64,000 nt of DNA, from NCBI GenBank assembly GCA_016124675.1, contig WGNG01000002.1, positions 62,001-126,000 on the forward strand, written 5' to 3'. The first letter of the stretch is position 1. Every line of letters begins with the position of its first letter. The notes beneath the pieces are model-generated. The model was not told the origin of the DNA, did not search any database, and saw only the letters and a program-made list of their open reading frames with translations. Positions 8,543-16,050 of this stretch are shown here, in pieces. Position numbers and translations under genes: made by a program. The stretch comes from Alphaproteobacteria bacterium (lineage in GTDB: Bacteria; Pseudomonadota; Alphaproteobacteria; Caulobacterales; Maricaulaceae).

Positions 8543-10459
8543 ATGACCGCCACAGTCACCCCTGCGTCCACGCAACGCGCCGCCCTCCTGGACCGGCTCA
8601 CCCGCGCCGGCGAGCGCGGCGTCCTGCGCTTCATCACCTGCGGCTCGGTGGATGACGGCAAGTCCACCCTGATCGGGCGCCTTCTTTACGATTCCAAGAT
8701 GCTGTTCGAGGATCAGATCCGCATCCTGGAGAAGGATTCCAGGGTCCACGGCACGGCAGGCGAGAACGAAATCGATTTCGCGCTCCTGCTCGACGGGCTG
8801 GAGGCCGAGCGCGAGCAGGGCATCACGATCGATGTCGCCTACCGCTTCTTCAACACCGAAAAGCGCAAATTCATCGTCGCCGACACGCCCGGCCATGAAC
8901 AATACACGCGCAACATGGCCACCGGCGCCTCCACGGCCGATCTGGCGATCATCCTGGTGGATGCCCGGCGCGGCGTGCTGACCCAGACCCGGCGCCACAC
9001 CTATATCGCTGACATGATGGGCATCCGCCACGCCGTGGTGGCGATCAACAAGATGGATCTGGTCAGCCATTCGCGCGCCCGCTTCCACGAGATCGTGTCC
9101 GATTATCTGCGCGTGGCCGAGGAGCTGGGCTTCGACACCATCACCCCGATCCCGATCTCGGCGCGCTATGGCGACAATATCTTCACCCGCTCGGCCAACA
9201 TGGCCTGGCATGACGGCCCGACCCTGATGGAGCATCTGGAAAGCGTCGAGACCGACGCCGCCGAGGCGGCCGATCATGCGTTCCGCATGCCCGTGCAATG
9301 GGTCAACCGGCCCAATCTCGACTTCCGCGGCTTTGCCGGGTCCATCGCCGGCGGACGCATCGCGCCAGGCGACGAGATCGTCGCCGCCCAGAGCGGCAAG
9401 ACCGCCAGGGTGGCGCGCATCGTCACCGCCGACGGCGACCTTGATCATGCCGAAGCGGGACAATCGGTCACCCTGGTGCTCGACCGCGAGATCGACATTT
9501 CCCGCGGCGACATGCTCGCCGACGCCAAGGCCCGGCCGGACGTGTCGGACCAGTTCGCCGCCGAGATTCTGTGGATGGCCGAGGAGGAGATGCTGCCCGG
9601 GCGCACCTATCTGTTGAAAGCTGGTGGCCAGGTGACCCCGGTGTCGGTGACCACGCTGAAACACAAGCTCAACGTCAACACGTTCGAGCGCGAGCCCGGC
9701 GTCAGCCTGCAGCTCAACGAGATCGGCGTGTGCAATCTGTCGACCTCGCGCGCCATCGCCTTTGATCCCTATGCCGAGCTGCGCGAGACCGGCGCCTTCA
9801 TCCTCATTGACCGTTTCACCCAGCAGACCGTGGCGGCGGGCATGATCGCCTTCTCGCTGCGCCGGGCGAGCAATGTGCATGCGCATGCCATGGACGTCAC
9901 CAAGGGCCGCCGCGCCGAGCTCAAGGGCCAGAGGCCGGCCGTGCTCTGGTTCACCGGCCTGTCGGGCGCGGGCAAGTCGACCATCGCCAATCTGGTCGAA
10001 CAGAAGCTCGCCGCCATCGGCCGCCACACCTATTCGCTGGACGGCGACAATATCCGCCACGGGCTGAACCGCGATCTCGGCTTCACCGATGTGGACCGCG
10101 TGGAGAATGTCCGCCGCATCGGCGAGGTGGCCCGCCTGTTTGTCGATGCCGGGATCATCGTCACCTGCTCCTTCATCTCGCCCTTCCGCGCCGAGCGCAT
10201 GATGGTGCGCGAGCTGATGGAGCCGGGCGAGTTCATCGAGGTGTTCGTGGACGCGCCGCTCGAGCTGTGCATGCAGCGCGATCCCAAGGGCCTCTACCGC
10301 AAGGCCCAGGCCGGCGAGATCAAGAATTTCACCGGGTTCGACAGCCCCTATGAAGCGCCGCAGACCCCCGAACTGCACCTGAAGACCGCCGACATGACCG
10401 CCGATGCCGCTGCAGAAGAGGTCATCGAGCAGCTGATCAGGCGCGGCATGATCGGGTAG
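8543..10459 (+). CDS. cysNC: Bifunctional sulfate adenylyltransferase large subunit / APS kinase
   Basis: A 638-residue CysN-CysC fusion. The N-terminal EF-Tu-like GTPase has GSVDDGKST (34-42), DTPGHEQYTRNM and NKMDL, followed by two beta-barrel domains. From about residue 455 to the end is APS kinase, with P-loop GLSGAGKST (near 472-480) and DGDNIRHGLNRDLGF. Together with CysD it converts sulfate to PAPS, the donor for reductive assimilation or for sulfotransferases. No cysH, cysI or sulfotransferase gene is in the window. The gene starts 2 bases after the cysD stop and ends 13 bases from the convergent DUF1178 gene. Confidence 0.96.
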   Translation: MTATVTPASTQRAALLDRLTRAGERGVLRFITCGSVDDGKSTLIGRLLYDSKMLFEDQIRILEKDSRVHGTAGENEIDFALLLDGLEAEREQGITIDVAYRFFNTEKRKFIVADTPGHEQYTRNMATGASTADLAIILVDARRGVLTQTRRHTYIADMMGIRHAVVAINKMDLVSHSRARFHEIVSDYLRVAEELGFDTITPIPISARYGDNIFTRSANMAWHDGPTLMEHLESVETDAAEAADHAFRMPVQWVNRPNLDFRGFAGSIAGGRIAPGDEIVAAQSGKTARVARIVTADGDLDHAEAGQSVTLVLDREIDISRGDMLADAKARPDVSDQFAAEILWMAEEEMLPGRTYLLKAGGQVTPVSVTTLKHKLNVNTFEREPGVSLQLNEIGVCNLSTSRAIAFDPYAELRETGAFILIDRFTQQTVAAGMIAFSLRRASNVHAHAMDVTKGRRAELKGQRPAVLWFTGLSGAGKSTIANLVEQKLAAIGRHTYSLDGDNIRHGLNRDLGFTDVDRVENVRRIGEVARLFVDAGIIVTCSFISPFRAERMMVRELMEPGEFIEVFVDAPLELCMQRDPKGLYRKAQAGEIKNFTGFDSPYEAPQTPELHLKTADMTADAAAEEVIEQLIRRGMIG

Positions 10460-10472
10460 ACGGCATCTGGCC

Positions 10473-10952
10473 TCAATTGGCTTTCTTCGCCGGAACCGGC
10501 GCGAACGGTTCGGGCAGGGGCGCGCAGGGCACGCCCTCGTCCATGAGCTGCTCGCGTTCAGCCGGGGTGGTCTCGCCATAGATCAGGCGCTGCGGCGCCT
10601 CGCCCTGGTGGATGGCGCGGGCCTGGCGGGCGAAATCCTCGCCGACATAGTCATAATGCTTGCGGATATGGGCGCGCACCTTGCGCGCCACGCTCTCCAT
10701 GTCGGGCAGGGCGTCTGCGTCCGGCGCGGCGTCTTGCGCCGTGTCCGCCGCGTCAGGGCGCAGCGCTTCGCGCGCCTCCCGGCTGCGGGACGTGCGCACC
10801 GCCGGCGCCATGACCTGCTTGCGCACCTGCGAGGAGCCGCAATGAGGGCATTCCACCAGCCCGCGCGCCGCCTGATCGTCATAGCCGTCCGAACTTGAGA
10901 ACCACGCCTCGAACGCGTGCCCGGCGTCGCACACAAGCGCGTATCGGATCAT
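10473..10952 (-). CDS. DUF1178 family protein
   Basis: A 159-residue protein of unknown function recognised as DUF1178. It opens with MIRYALVCDAGHAFEAWF and has Cys8 and ECPHCGSSQVRKQVMAPA near 34-50, which suggests a small zinc-binding site. It is the last gene of the minus-strand comF-grxC-nitrilase-DUF1178 run. Its ATG at 10952 overlaps the nitrilase TGA (ATGA, 10949-10952). This neighbourhood is conserved in many Alphaproteobacteria, but it gives no clear function. Confidence 0.88.
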   Translation of the reverse strand: MIRYALVCDAGHAFEAWFSSSDGYDDQAARGLVECPHCGSSQVRKQVMAPAVRTSRSREAREALRPDAADTAQDAAPDADALPDMESVARKVRAHIRKHYDYVGEDFARQARAIHQGEAPQRLIYGETTPAEREQLMDEGVPCAPLPEPFAPVPAKKAN

Positions 10953-11773
10953 GGACCGGATATCTCCCGGTCGCCCTTCAGCGACGGAATGCGCAGGCGC
11001 GCATCGCGGGATTCTTCAGGATCGATCTCGGCGTAGAGAATGCCGGGCTCGTCATGGGCCAGCTGCGCGATGATCTCGCCCCACGGACCCACCACCATGG
11101 AATGGCCCCAGGTCTTGCGCCCGTCCTCATGCTTGCCGCCCTGTGCCGGCGCCAGCACGAAGCTGCCGGTCTCGATGGCGCGCGCGCGCAGCAGGATTTC
11201 CCAGTGCGCCCGCCCGGTCGGACGGGTGAAGGCGCTGGGCACGGTCATGACAGTCGCCCCGGCCTTGGCCAGGCGCCGGTAGAGATAGGCAAAGCGCACG
11301 TCATAGCAGATGGTCAGGCCGAGCTTCAGCCCCGCCGCGTCGGCCATCACCGCCCGGTCTCCGGGCGCGTAGTTTTCCGATTCCGAATACTCCTCGCCCG
11401 CGCCCAGGCTCACATCGAACATGTGGATCTTGTCATAGGACGCTTTCAGCGCGCCATCCGGACCGAACAGGCAGGACCGGTTCACCGCGCGCCCGTCGGG
11501 ACCCAGCAGCGCCATGGAGCCCGCCAGCACATCAATCCCCAGCGTCTGGGCGAGATCGGAAAAGCGCACCAGGCCCGGATCCTCGCCCGGCGTGCGCAGG
11601 GCGTCGAACAACTCGCCCGCATTGCGCTGCGCCAGATTGGTGATCTCCGGCGTGGCGACCAGGCGCGCGCCATTGGCGGCGGCTTCACGGATCATCGCGC
11701 CCGCGTCATCGACATTGCGCGCCGCATCCACGCCGGAGCGCATCTGGATCAGCGCAATCTTCACCTTGCTCAT
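10949..11773 (-). CDS. Carbon-nitrogen hydrolase (nitrilase superfamily, Nit1-like)
   Basis: A 274-residue amidase of the nitrilase superfamily. The catalytic triad is visible as Glu43 (ATPEITNL), Lys115 (YDKIHMFD) and Cys156 (LTICYDVRFAYLYRRL). The HMFDVSLGAGEEYSES segment resembles the Nit1/omega-amidase-like branch that repairs deaminated glutathione or hydrolyses omega-amides; the exact substrate is not determined. It overlaps glutaredoxin upstream (ATGA at 11770-11773) and DUF1178 downstream. Coupling to grxC fits a thiol or glutathione role. Confidence 0.92.
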   Translation of the reverse strand: MSKVKIALIQMRSGVDAARNVDDAGAMIREAAANGARLVATPEITNLAQRNAGELFDALRTPGEDPGLVRFSDLAQTLGIDVLAGSMALLGPDGRAVNRSCLFGPDGALKASYDKIHMFDVSLGAGEEYSESENYAPGDRAVMADAAGLKLGLTICYDVRFAYLYRRLAKAGATVMTVPSAFTRPTGRAHWEILLRARAIETGSFVLAPAQGGKHEDGRKTWGHSMVVGPWGEIIAQLAHDEPGILYAEIDPEESRDARLRIPSLKGDREISGP

Positions 11774-12036
11774 GCGCCGCCCGCTTTGGCCAGCAGGGCG
11801 TCGAGCCGCCCGTCGCGCTCCAGCGCCATCATGTCGTCACATCCCCCCACATGCACATCGCCGATAAATATCTGCGGAAAGGTCCGCGCACCGCCGGCGC
11901 GCTCGACCATTTCCGCTTTCTTCAGCGGATCAAAGCCGGCCTCGATCTCCTCGAAATCGGCTTTCTTTCTCTTGAGCAAATCCACCGCCCGCACGCAATA
12001 GGGACAAAAAGGGCGGGTATAGATCGTGACGGCCAT
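11770..12036 (-). CDS. grxC: Glutaredoxin 3
   Basis: An 88-residue glutathione-dependent oxidoreductase with a dithiol active site CPYC (residues 11-14) in YTRPFCPYCVRAVDLL. The glutathione-binding TFPQIFIGDVHVGGCDD is near residues 52-68. It reduces protein and mixed disulfides in the cytoplasm. It starts 26 bases after the comF stop and overlaps the nitrilase start by 4 bases. Confidence 0.95.
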   Translation of the reverse strand: MAVTIYTRPFCPYCVRAVDLLKRKKADFEEIEAGFDPLKKAEMVERAGGARTFPQIFIGDVHVGGCDDMMALERDGRLDALLAKAGGA

Positions 12037-12062
12037 GAGGGCGTTCTCCGGTGACGGACCCC

Positions 12063-12848
12063 TTATTTAATCAGGTTCACCGGTTTCACAACGCGCGCCA
12101 GCGTCAGCACGCACACCGACGCCGCGCCGGCCCGCTTCAGCGGGCGCGCGCAGGCCTCCAGCGTCGCCCCCGTGGTGTGCACGTCGTCGATGATGACCAG
12201 GCGCTTGCCCTCGATCGCCCCGGCCCGGCCATCGCGCACCGCGAAGGCTCCCGCCACATTGCGCTTGCGCCCGTCGGCGCTGAGGCCGCCTTGCGTGGGC
12301 GTGGCGCGCACCCGCATCAGCACATGGGCGTCCACCGGCACGCCGCTGGCGCGCGACACGGCCTGGGCCAGCAATAGCGACTGGTTGAACCGGCGCTGGC
12401 GCAGGCGCCTTGCGTGCAGCGGCACCGGGATCAGCGCATCGGCGCCGGGCAAGACATCCGCCCCCGCCCGCGCCATCCAGCGCCCGTAGGCGCTCAGGCC
12501 ATCGGTGCGCCCGGCATGCTTCAGCCCCAGCGCCAGCGCCCGGCTGGACGCGTCATACACAAACGCCGAGCGGGCCCGGTCATAGGCCGGCGCGCGGGCA
12601 TGGCAGGCCGGGCAGATCATCTCCGGCGCGGATGGATAGGCGAAGGGGACGCCGCAGGACGCGCACCAGGGCGGCGCCAGGAACTGGATCTGCGTCCAGT
12701 CTGCCGGGTCCAGCAATCCCGGCTCGCTTACCGGGCGCCCGGACAGGGGCGAAAGCGGGGGCCAGACGAGGTCGATCAGCCGGCGCAGCGCAGCCCCGGC
12801 TTTGCCCGCCGCGCCAAAGCGTGCATATCCGCCCCATGGCCGCTTCAT
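12063..12848 (-). CDS. comF: ComF family phosphoribosyltransferase-like protein
   Basis: A 261-residue ComF protein. The N-terminus has a zinc-ribbon-like pair, CASCGVPF and CPACHAR. The C-terminus carries the phosphoribosyltransferase motif LVIIDDVHTTGATLEAC. ComF proteins are needed for DNA uptake in naturally competent bacteria but are also widespread in non-competent ones. The ATG at 12848 has GGAGG just upstream on the minus strand; an upstream in-frame extension lacks similarity. The first 13 bases overlap the 5' end of the divergent methyltransferase gene. Confidence 0.9.
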   Translation of the reverse strand: MKRPWGGYARFGAAGKAGAALRRLIDLVWPPLSPLSGRPVSEPGLLDPADWTQIQFLAPPWCASCGVPFAYPSAPEMICPACHARAPAYDRARSAFVYDASSRALALGLKHAGRTDGLSAYGRWMARAGADVLPGADALIPVPLHARRLRQRRFNQSLLLAQAVSRASGVPVDAHVLMRVRATPTQGGLSADGRKRNVAGAFAVRDGRAGAIEGKRLVIIDDVHTTGATLEACARPLKRAGAASVCVLTLARVVKPVNLIK

Positions 12849-13777
12849 CCTCGCCCTCCGCCACCGCCGCCGCCCCGCGCCTGTTCGACCGGGCGCTGGT
12901 GCGCGCGCACCGTAATCGCGCTGCAAGCGAATTTATAGCCTATGACTTCCTTCATGCGCGAGTCGCCGATGATCTCCTGGACCGTGTGGAAAGCGTGTCG
13001 CGTGATTTCCCGGTCGCCCTGGTGCTGGGCGGCGGCGGAGCGGTGGGCCGCGCCTTGAAGAACCGTCCCGGCGCCGCCGCCAAGATCGGAACCCTCATCG
13101 AAGCGGACCTCTCCCCCGCCATGGCCGCTCTGTCCGCGCATCCGGCGCTGTGTCTCGACGAAGAAGCATTGCCCATCGCGCCGGAAAGCGTGGACCTGGT
13201 CCTGTCCTGCCTGTCGCTGCACTGGACCAATGATCTCGTGGGCGCCCTCATCCAGATCAATCACGCGCTCCGGCCCGACGGTTTCTTCGCCGGCGCCATG
13301 CTGGGCGGGGCGACCCTGACCGAGCTGCGCCAGGCCCTGCTGGCGGCCGAGAGTGAACTCAAGGGCGGCGCCCACCCGCGCGTCTCGCCGTTTGCCGACG
13401 CCTTTGACATGGCCGGCCTCATGGGCCGGGCCGGCTTCGCCCTGCCGGTATCGGACGTGGACCGGGTCACTGCCCGCTACGGCAATGCCTTTGTCCTGAT
13501 GCGCGATCTGCGAAAGATGGGCGAGACCAGCGCGCTGACCCAGCGCCCCCGCACGCCGGCGACGAGGGCCCTGTTCGTGCGCGCCGCACAGATCTATGCC
13601 GAGCGCTTCGCTGAAGCTGACCGCCGAATCCCCGCCCGCTTCGAAGTGCTCCACATGGCCGGCTGGGCCCCGCACGAAAGCCAACCCAAACCTTTGCGCC
13701 CGGGGTCTGCAAAGGTCCGGCTCGCCGATGCGCTGGGCGTGAAGGAGCGGGGCGCGGGGGAGAGAGCGGGGGGTTAG
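12836..13777 (+). CDS. SAM-dependent methyltransferase, NDUFAF5/BioC-like
   Basis: A 313-residue class I methyltransferase fold. LFDRALVRAHRNRAA near the N-terminus and YDFLHARVADDLLDRV match the alphaproteobacterial NDUFAF5-like group, whose mitochondrial member modifies a complex I subunit. The SAM-binding motif I is degenerate (VLGGGGAVG, 63-71), followed by LVLSCLSLHWTNDLVG. The ATG at 12836 is preferred because similarity begins within about 15 residues, but it has no clear Shine-Dalgarno and a later start is possible. The stop interlocks with the convergent TPR gene over TTAG at 13774-13777. Confidence 0.82.
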   Translation: MAASSSPSATAAAPRLFDRALVRAHRNRAASEFIAYDFLHARVADDLLDRVESVSRDFPVALVLGGGGAVGRALKNRPGAAAKIGTLIEADLSPAMAALSAHPALCLDEEALPIAPESVDLVLSCLSLHWTNDLVGALIQINHALRPDGFFAGAMLGGATLTELRQALLAAESELKGGAHPRVSPFADAFDMAGLMGRAGFALPVSDVDRVTARYGNAFVLMRDLRKMGETSALTQRPRTPATRALFVRAAQIYAERFAEADRRIPARFEVLHMAGWAPHESQPKPLRPGSAKVRLADALGVKERGAGERAGG

Positions 13778-15975
13778 GGGGCTGGTGTGCGCACCCACTC
13801 CAGCATCGCCACCGCCCGCTCGCGATTGCTCCGCGCCGTAGCCGCGTAGGCGGCATGGCCGGCGGCGTCGAGCGCTTCGGCGGCAGTGTCGATGGCGGCG
13901 ATGGCGCGTTCGAGCAGGGCCGGGTCGCGACGGCCGGCGCCCAGGGCCTGCAGGGCGTTGCCGAGATTGTTCTGGGTCATGGCCCACTCCATGGGAGCGG
14001 CCTCGCGGGTGCGCACGGTCTGGGCCGCCTCAAGGGCCGCCACGGCGCGCTCCAGCATTGCCTCATCGCCGCGCCGCTCGCCCAGAGTGTTGAGCGCGCC
14101 GCCCAGATTGCTCTGAGCCAGCGCCCAGTCCGCCGGGGCGGTCTCGCGGCGGCGCACGGCGAGCGCGCCTTCAAACGCAACCACCGCCCGCTCGATCAGC
14201 GCCTCGTCCTCGCGCCACAGGCCCAGCATCACCAGCACGCTGCCCAGATTGATCTGGGTCATGGCCCAGTCGGCCGGCGCGGCCTCGCGCGTGCGCACGG
14301 TCAGGGCGGCCTCATGGGCCGCGATGGCGCGCTCCAGAAGGGCGCCGTCGCGCCGCTGCAGGCCCAGCGTCCACAGGGCGTTGGCGAGATTGGTCTGCGC
14401 CATGGCCAGGCTGGCGGGACGGCCGGCGCCGCTGCGCACGGCGAGGGCGGCCTCATGGGCCCCGATCGCCCGCTCCAGCAGGGCCTCGTCGCCACGCCGC
14501 TCGCCCAGTGCGCGCAGCACCGCGCCCAGATTATTCTGCGTCATCGCCCAGTCATCCGGGGCGGCCTCGTGCGTGCGCACGGTCAGCGCGGCTTCATAGG
14601 CGTCCACCGCGCGCTGCAACATCGCCTCATCCCCGCGCCGTTTGCCCAGCGCCTGGAACATGCCGCCTTGATTGGTCAGGGTCATGGCCCATTCCACCGG
14701 GGCGGCGTCGCGGGTGTAGACGGTGAGGGCGGCCGCAAAGGCCTGCGCAGACCGCGCCATCAGGGCGTCATCGCCGCGCCATGCGCCGAGCACCCGCAGG
14801 ACAATGCCCAGATCATTCTGCACCCCGGCCCAGTCTTGCGCAGCGGCGTCTTTTGGCCTCAACGCAAGGCTCGCCTCAAACAGCGCCGCCGCCGCCTCCA
14901 GCCCCTGTGCGTCGCCGAGGCGTTCCGCCCCGTCCACCAGGCTGCCCGCCGCGTCGGCCGCCTGGGCCGCCGCCGCCTGGGCGTCATCGCGGCCCGTCAA
15001 TTGCACCGCCTGCAGATACAGATCGCCCGCCGCCGCATAGTCCAGCGCCAGCGCCGCGGCCTGGCCCTCCTCGGTCAGCAGTTCGGCCTCTTCGGCGCGC
15101 GCCCGGGCGGCTTGCGCTTCCTGTTCCTCACGCAGCCGGGTCTGCGCCTCGCGCGCCTGCCTGAGCAGGCCACGCGCAACCTCGAGCTCGCCCGCGTCCA
15201 GCCGGGCCTTCGCCTGATCGCGCAGGCGGGTGATCTCAGGCGAGACATTGCGGCCGCGCTCGATGCTTTTGGTCAGCTCGCGGTATTCTTCCGCCTTGTC
15301 CTGGAGGAAGTCGATCAGATCATCCCTTGTCCACTCGCCGCGCAGGCTGCGGTCAAATCTGCGGGCGATGGTGCGCAGGGTCTCCACCGGCACCTGGCGG
15401 TCGGCCGACACCTGATCGGCCAGCGCGCGCAAATCCTCGCGCATCGCCTTCACATCGCGCGCGATTTCCAGCGTCAGGCCCGGCGACAGGGCGGCCAGGA
15501 ACCCACGCTCGGCTTCCAGCGCCGTCAGAAGCGCGCGCACATGGGCGCGGGCGATCACGCCGGCGCGGCTCTCAGGGTTGCTGACATCAGCGCCGGCGCC
15601 CGCGCTTTCGGCCAGCCGCGCGACCGTCTCGGCGGTCAGCACCTCGATATCGAACCCGGTCTCGACGATCCGCTGGCGCGCCGGCAGGGCAAAGCGCAAA
15701 TGCTCCATCACCACGCGGCGGGCGTCATTCTCCTCAAGGATCTGCTCCCACTCCTCGCCGCCCGGGCGGTAGAAAAGCACCAGCTCTTCGCGCGCCCGCC
15801 GGACCACGCCATTGAGCGCCGCTTCCAGCGCGCGCTGGTCGGCGTCCTTGAACCGGCTCCTGAAGGCGAGGATCAGCCCGGCGCCTGCCAGCGCCATCCC
15901 GCCATCAGGCACCAGACCTGCCATGGCGAGGCACCCGCTGCCCGCGGCTTCCTCAAACAGCTGACGCAGTCTCAC
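13774..15975 (-). CDS. Membrane-anchored coiled-coil TPR protein, function unknown
   Basis: A protein of about 733 residues that I do not recognise beyond its repeats. Near the N-terminus is one hydrophobic stretch (LVPDGGMALAGAGLILAF). Next comes a helical region of about 200 residues, then a charged coiled coil (REAQTRLREEQEAQAARARA). At the C-terminus are seven tandem TPR-like units of about 53 residues, each with a version of WAMTQNNLG and RRGDEALLERA. No enzymatic domain is visible. The start is uncertain: a TTG at 16020 is possible, but a GTG at 15975 preceded by a G-rich Shine-Dalgarno-like stretch is preferred. It lies between mutS and the methyltransferase. A scaffold or protein-interaction role is inferred. 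Confidence 0.75.
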   Translation of the reverse strand: MRLRQLFEEAAGSGCLAMAGLVPDGGMALAGAGLILAFRSRFKDADQRALEAALNGVVRRAREELVLFYRPGGEEWEQILEENDARRVVMEHLRFALPARQRIVETGFDIEVLTAETVARLAESAGAGADVSNPESRAGVIARAHVRALLTALEAERGFLAALSPGLTLEIARDVKAMREDLRALADQVSADRQVPVETLRTIARRFDRSLRGEWTRDDLIDFLQDKAEEYRELTKSIERGRNVSPEITRLRDQAKARLDAGELEVARGLLRQAREAQTRLREEQEAQAARARAEEAELLTEEGQAAALALDYAAAGDLYLQAVQLTGRDDAQAAAAQAADAAGSLVDGAERLGDAQGLEAAAALFEASLALRPKDAAAQDWAGVQNDLGIVLRVLGAWRGDDALMARSAQAFAAALTVYTRDAAPVEWAMTLTNQGGMFQALGKRRGDEAMLQRAVDAYEAALTVRTHEAAPDDWAMTQNNLGAVLRALGERRGDEALLERAIGAHEAALAVRSGAGRPASLAMAQTNLANALWTLGLQRRDGALLERAIAAHEAALTVRTREAAPADWAMTQINLGSVLVMLGLWREDEALIERAVVAFEGALAVRRRETAPADWALAQSNLGGALNTLGERRGDEAMLERAVAALEAAQTVRTREAAPMEWAMTQNNLGNALQALGAGRRDPALLERAIAAIDTAAEALDAAGHAAYAATARSNRERAVAMLEWVRTPAP

Positions 15976-16050
15976 CACACGCCCCCCTGAACGCCCCCCT
16001 ACCAACCCGGCGGAAGTCAAGCGCGAGTCAGCGCCCCTGTCGAGCGCCCT

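Noticed and set aside
8384-10579. 731-codon open frame antisense to cysNC
   Set aside because: It mirrors the cysNC codon pattern, spans the gene boundary and shows no recognisable motif.
12410-12835. N-terminal extension of the methyltransferase
   Set aside because: The extension is Arg/Pro-rich and antisense to comF; methyltransferase similarity starts after the ATG at 12836.
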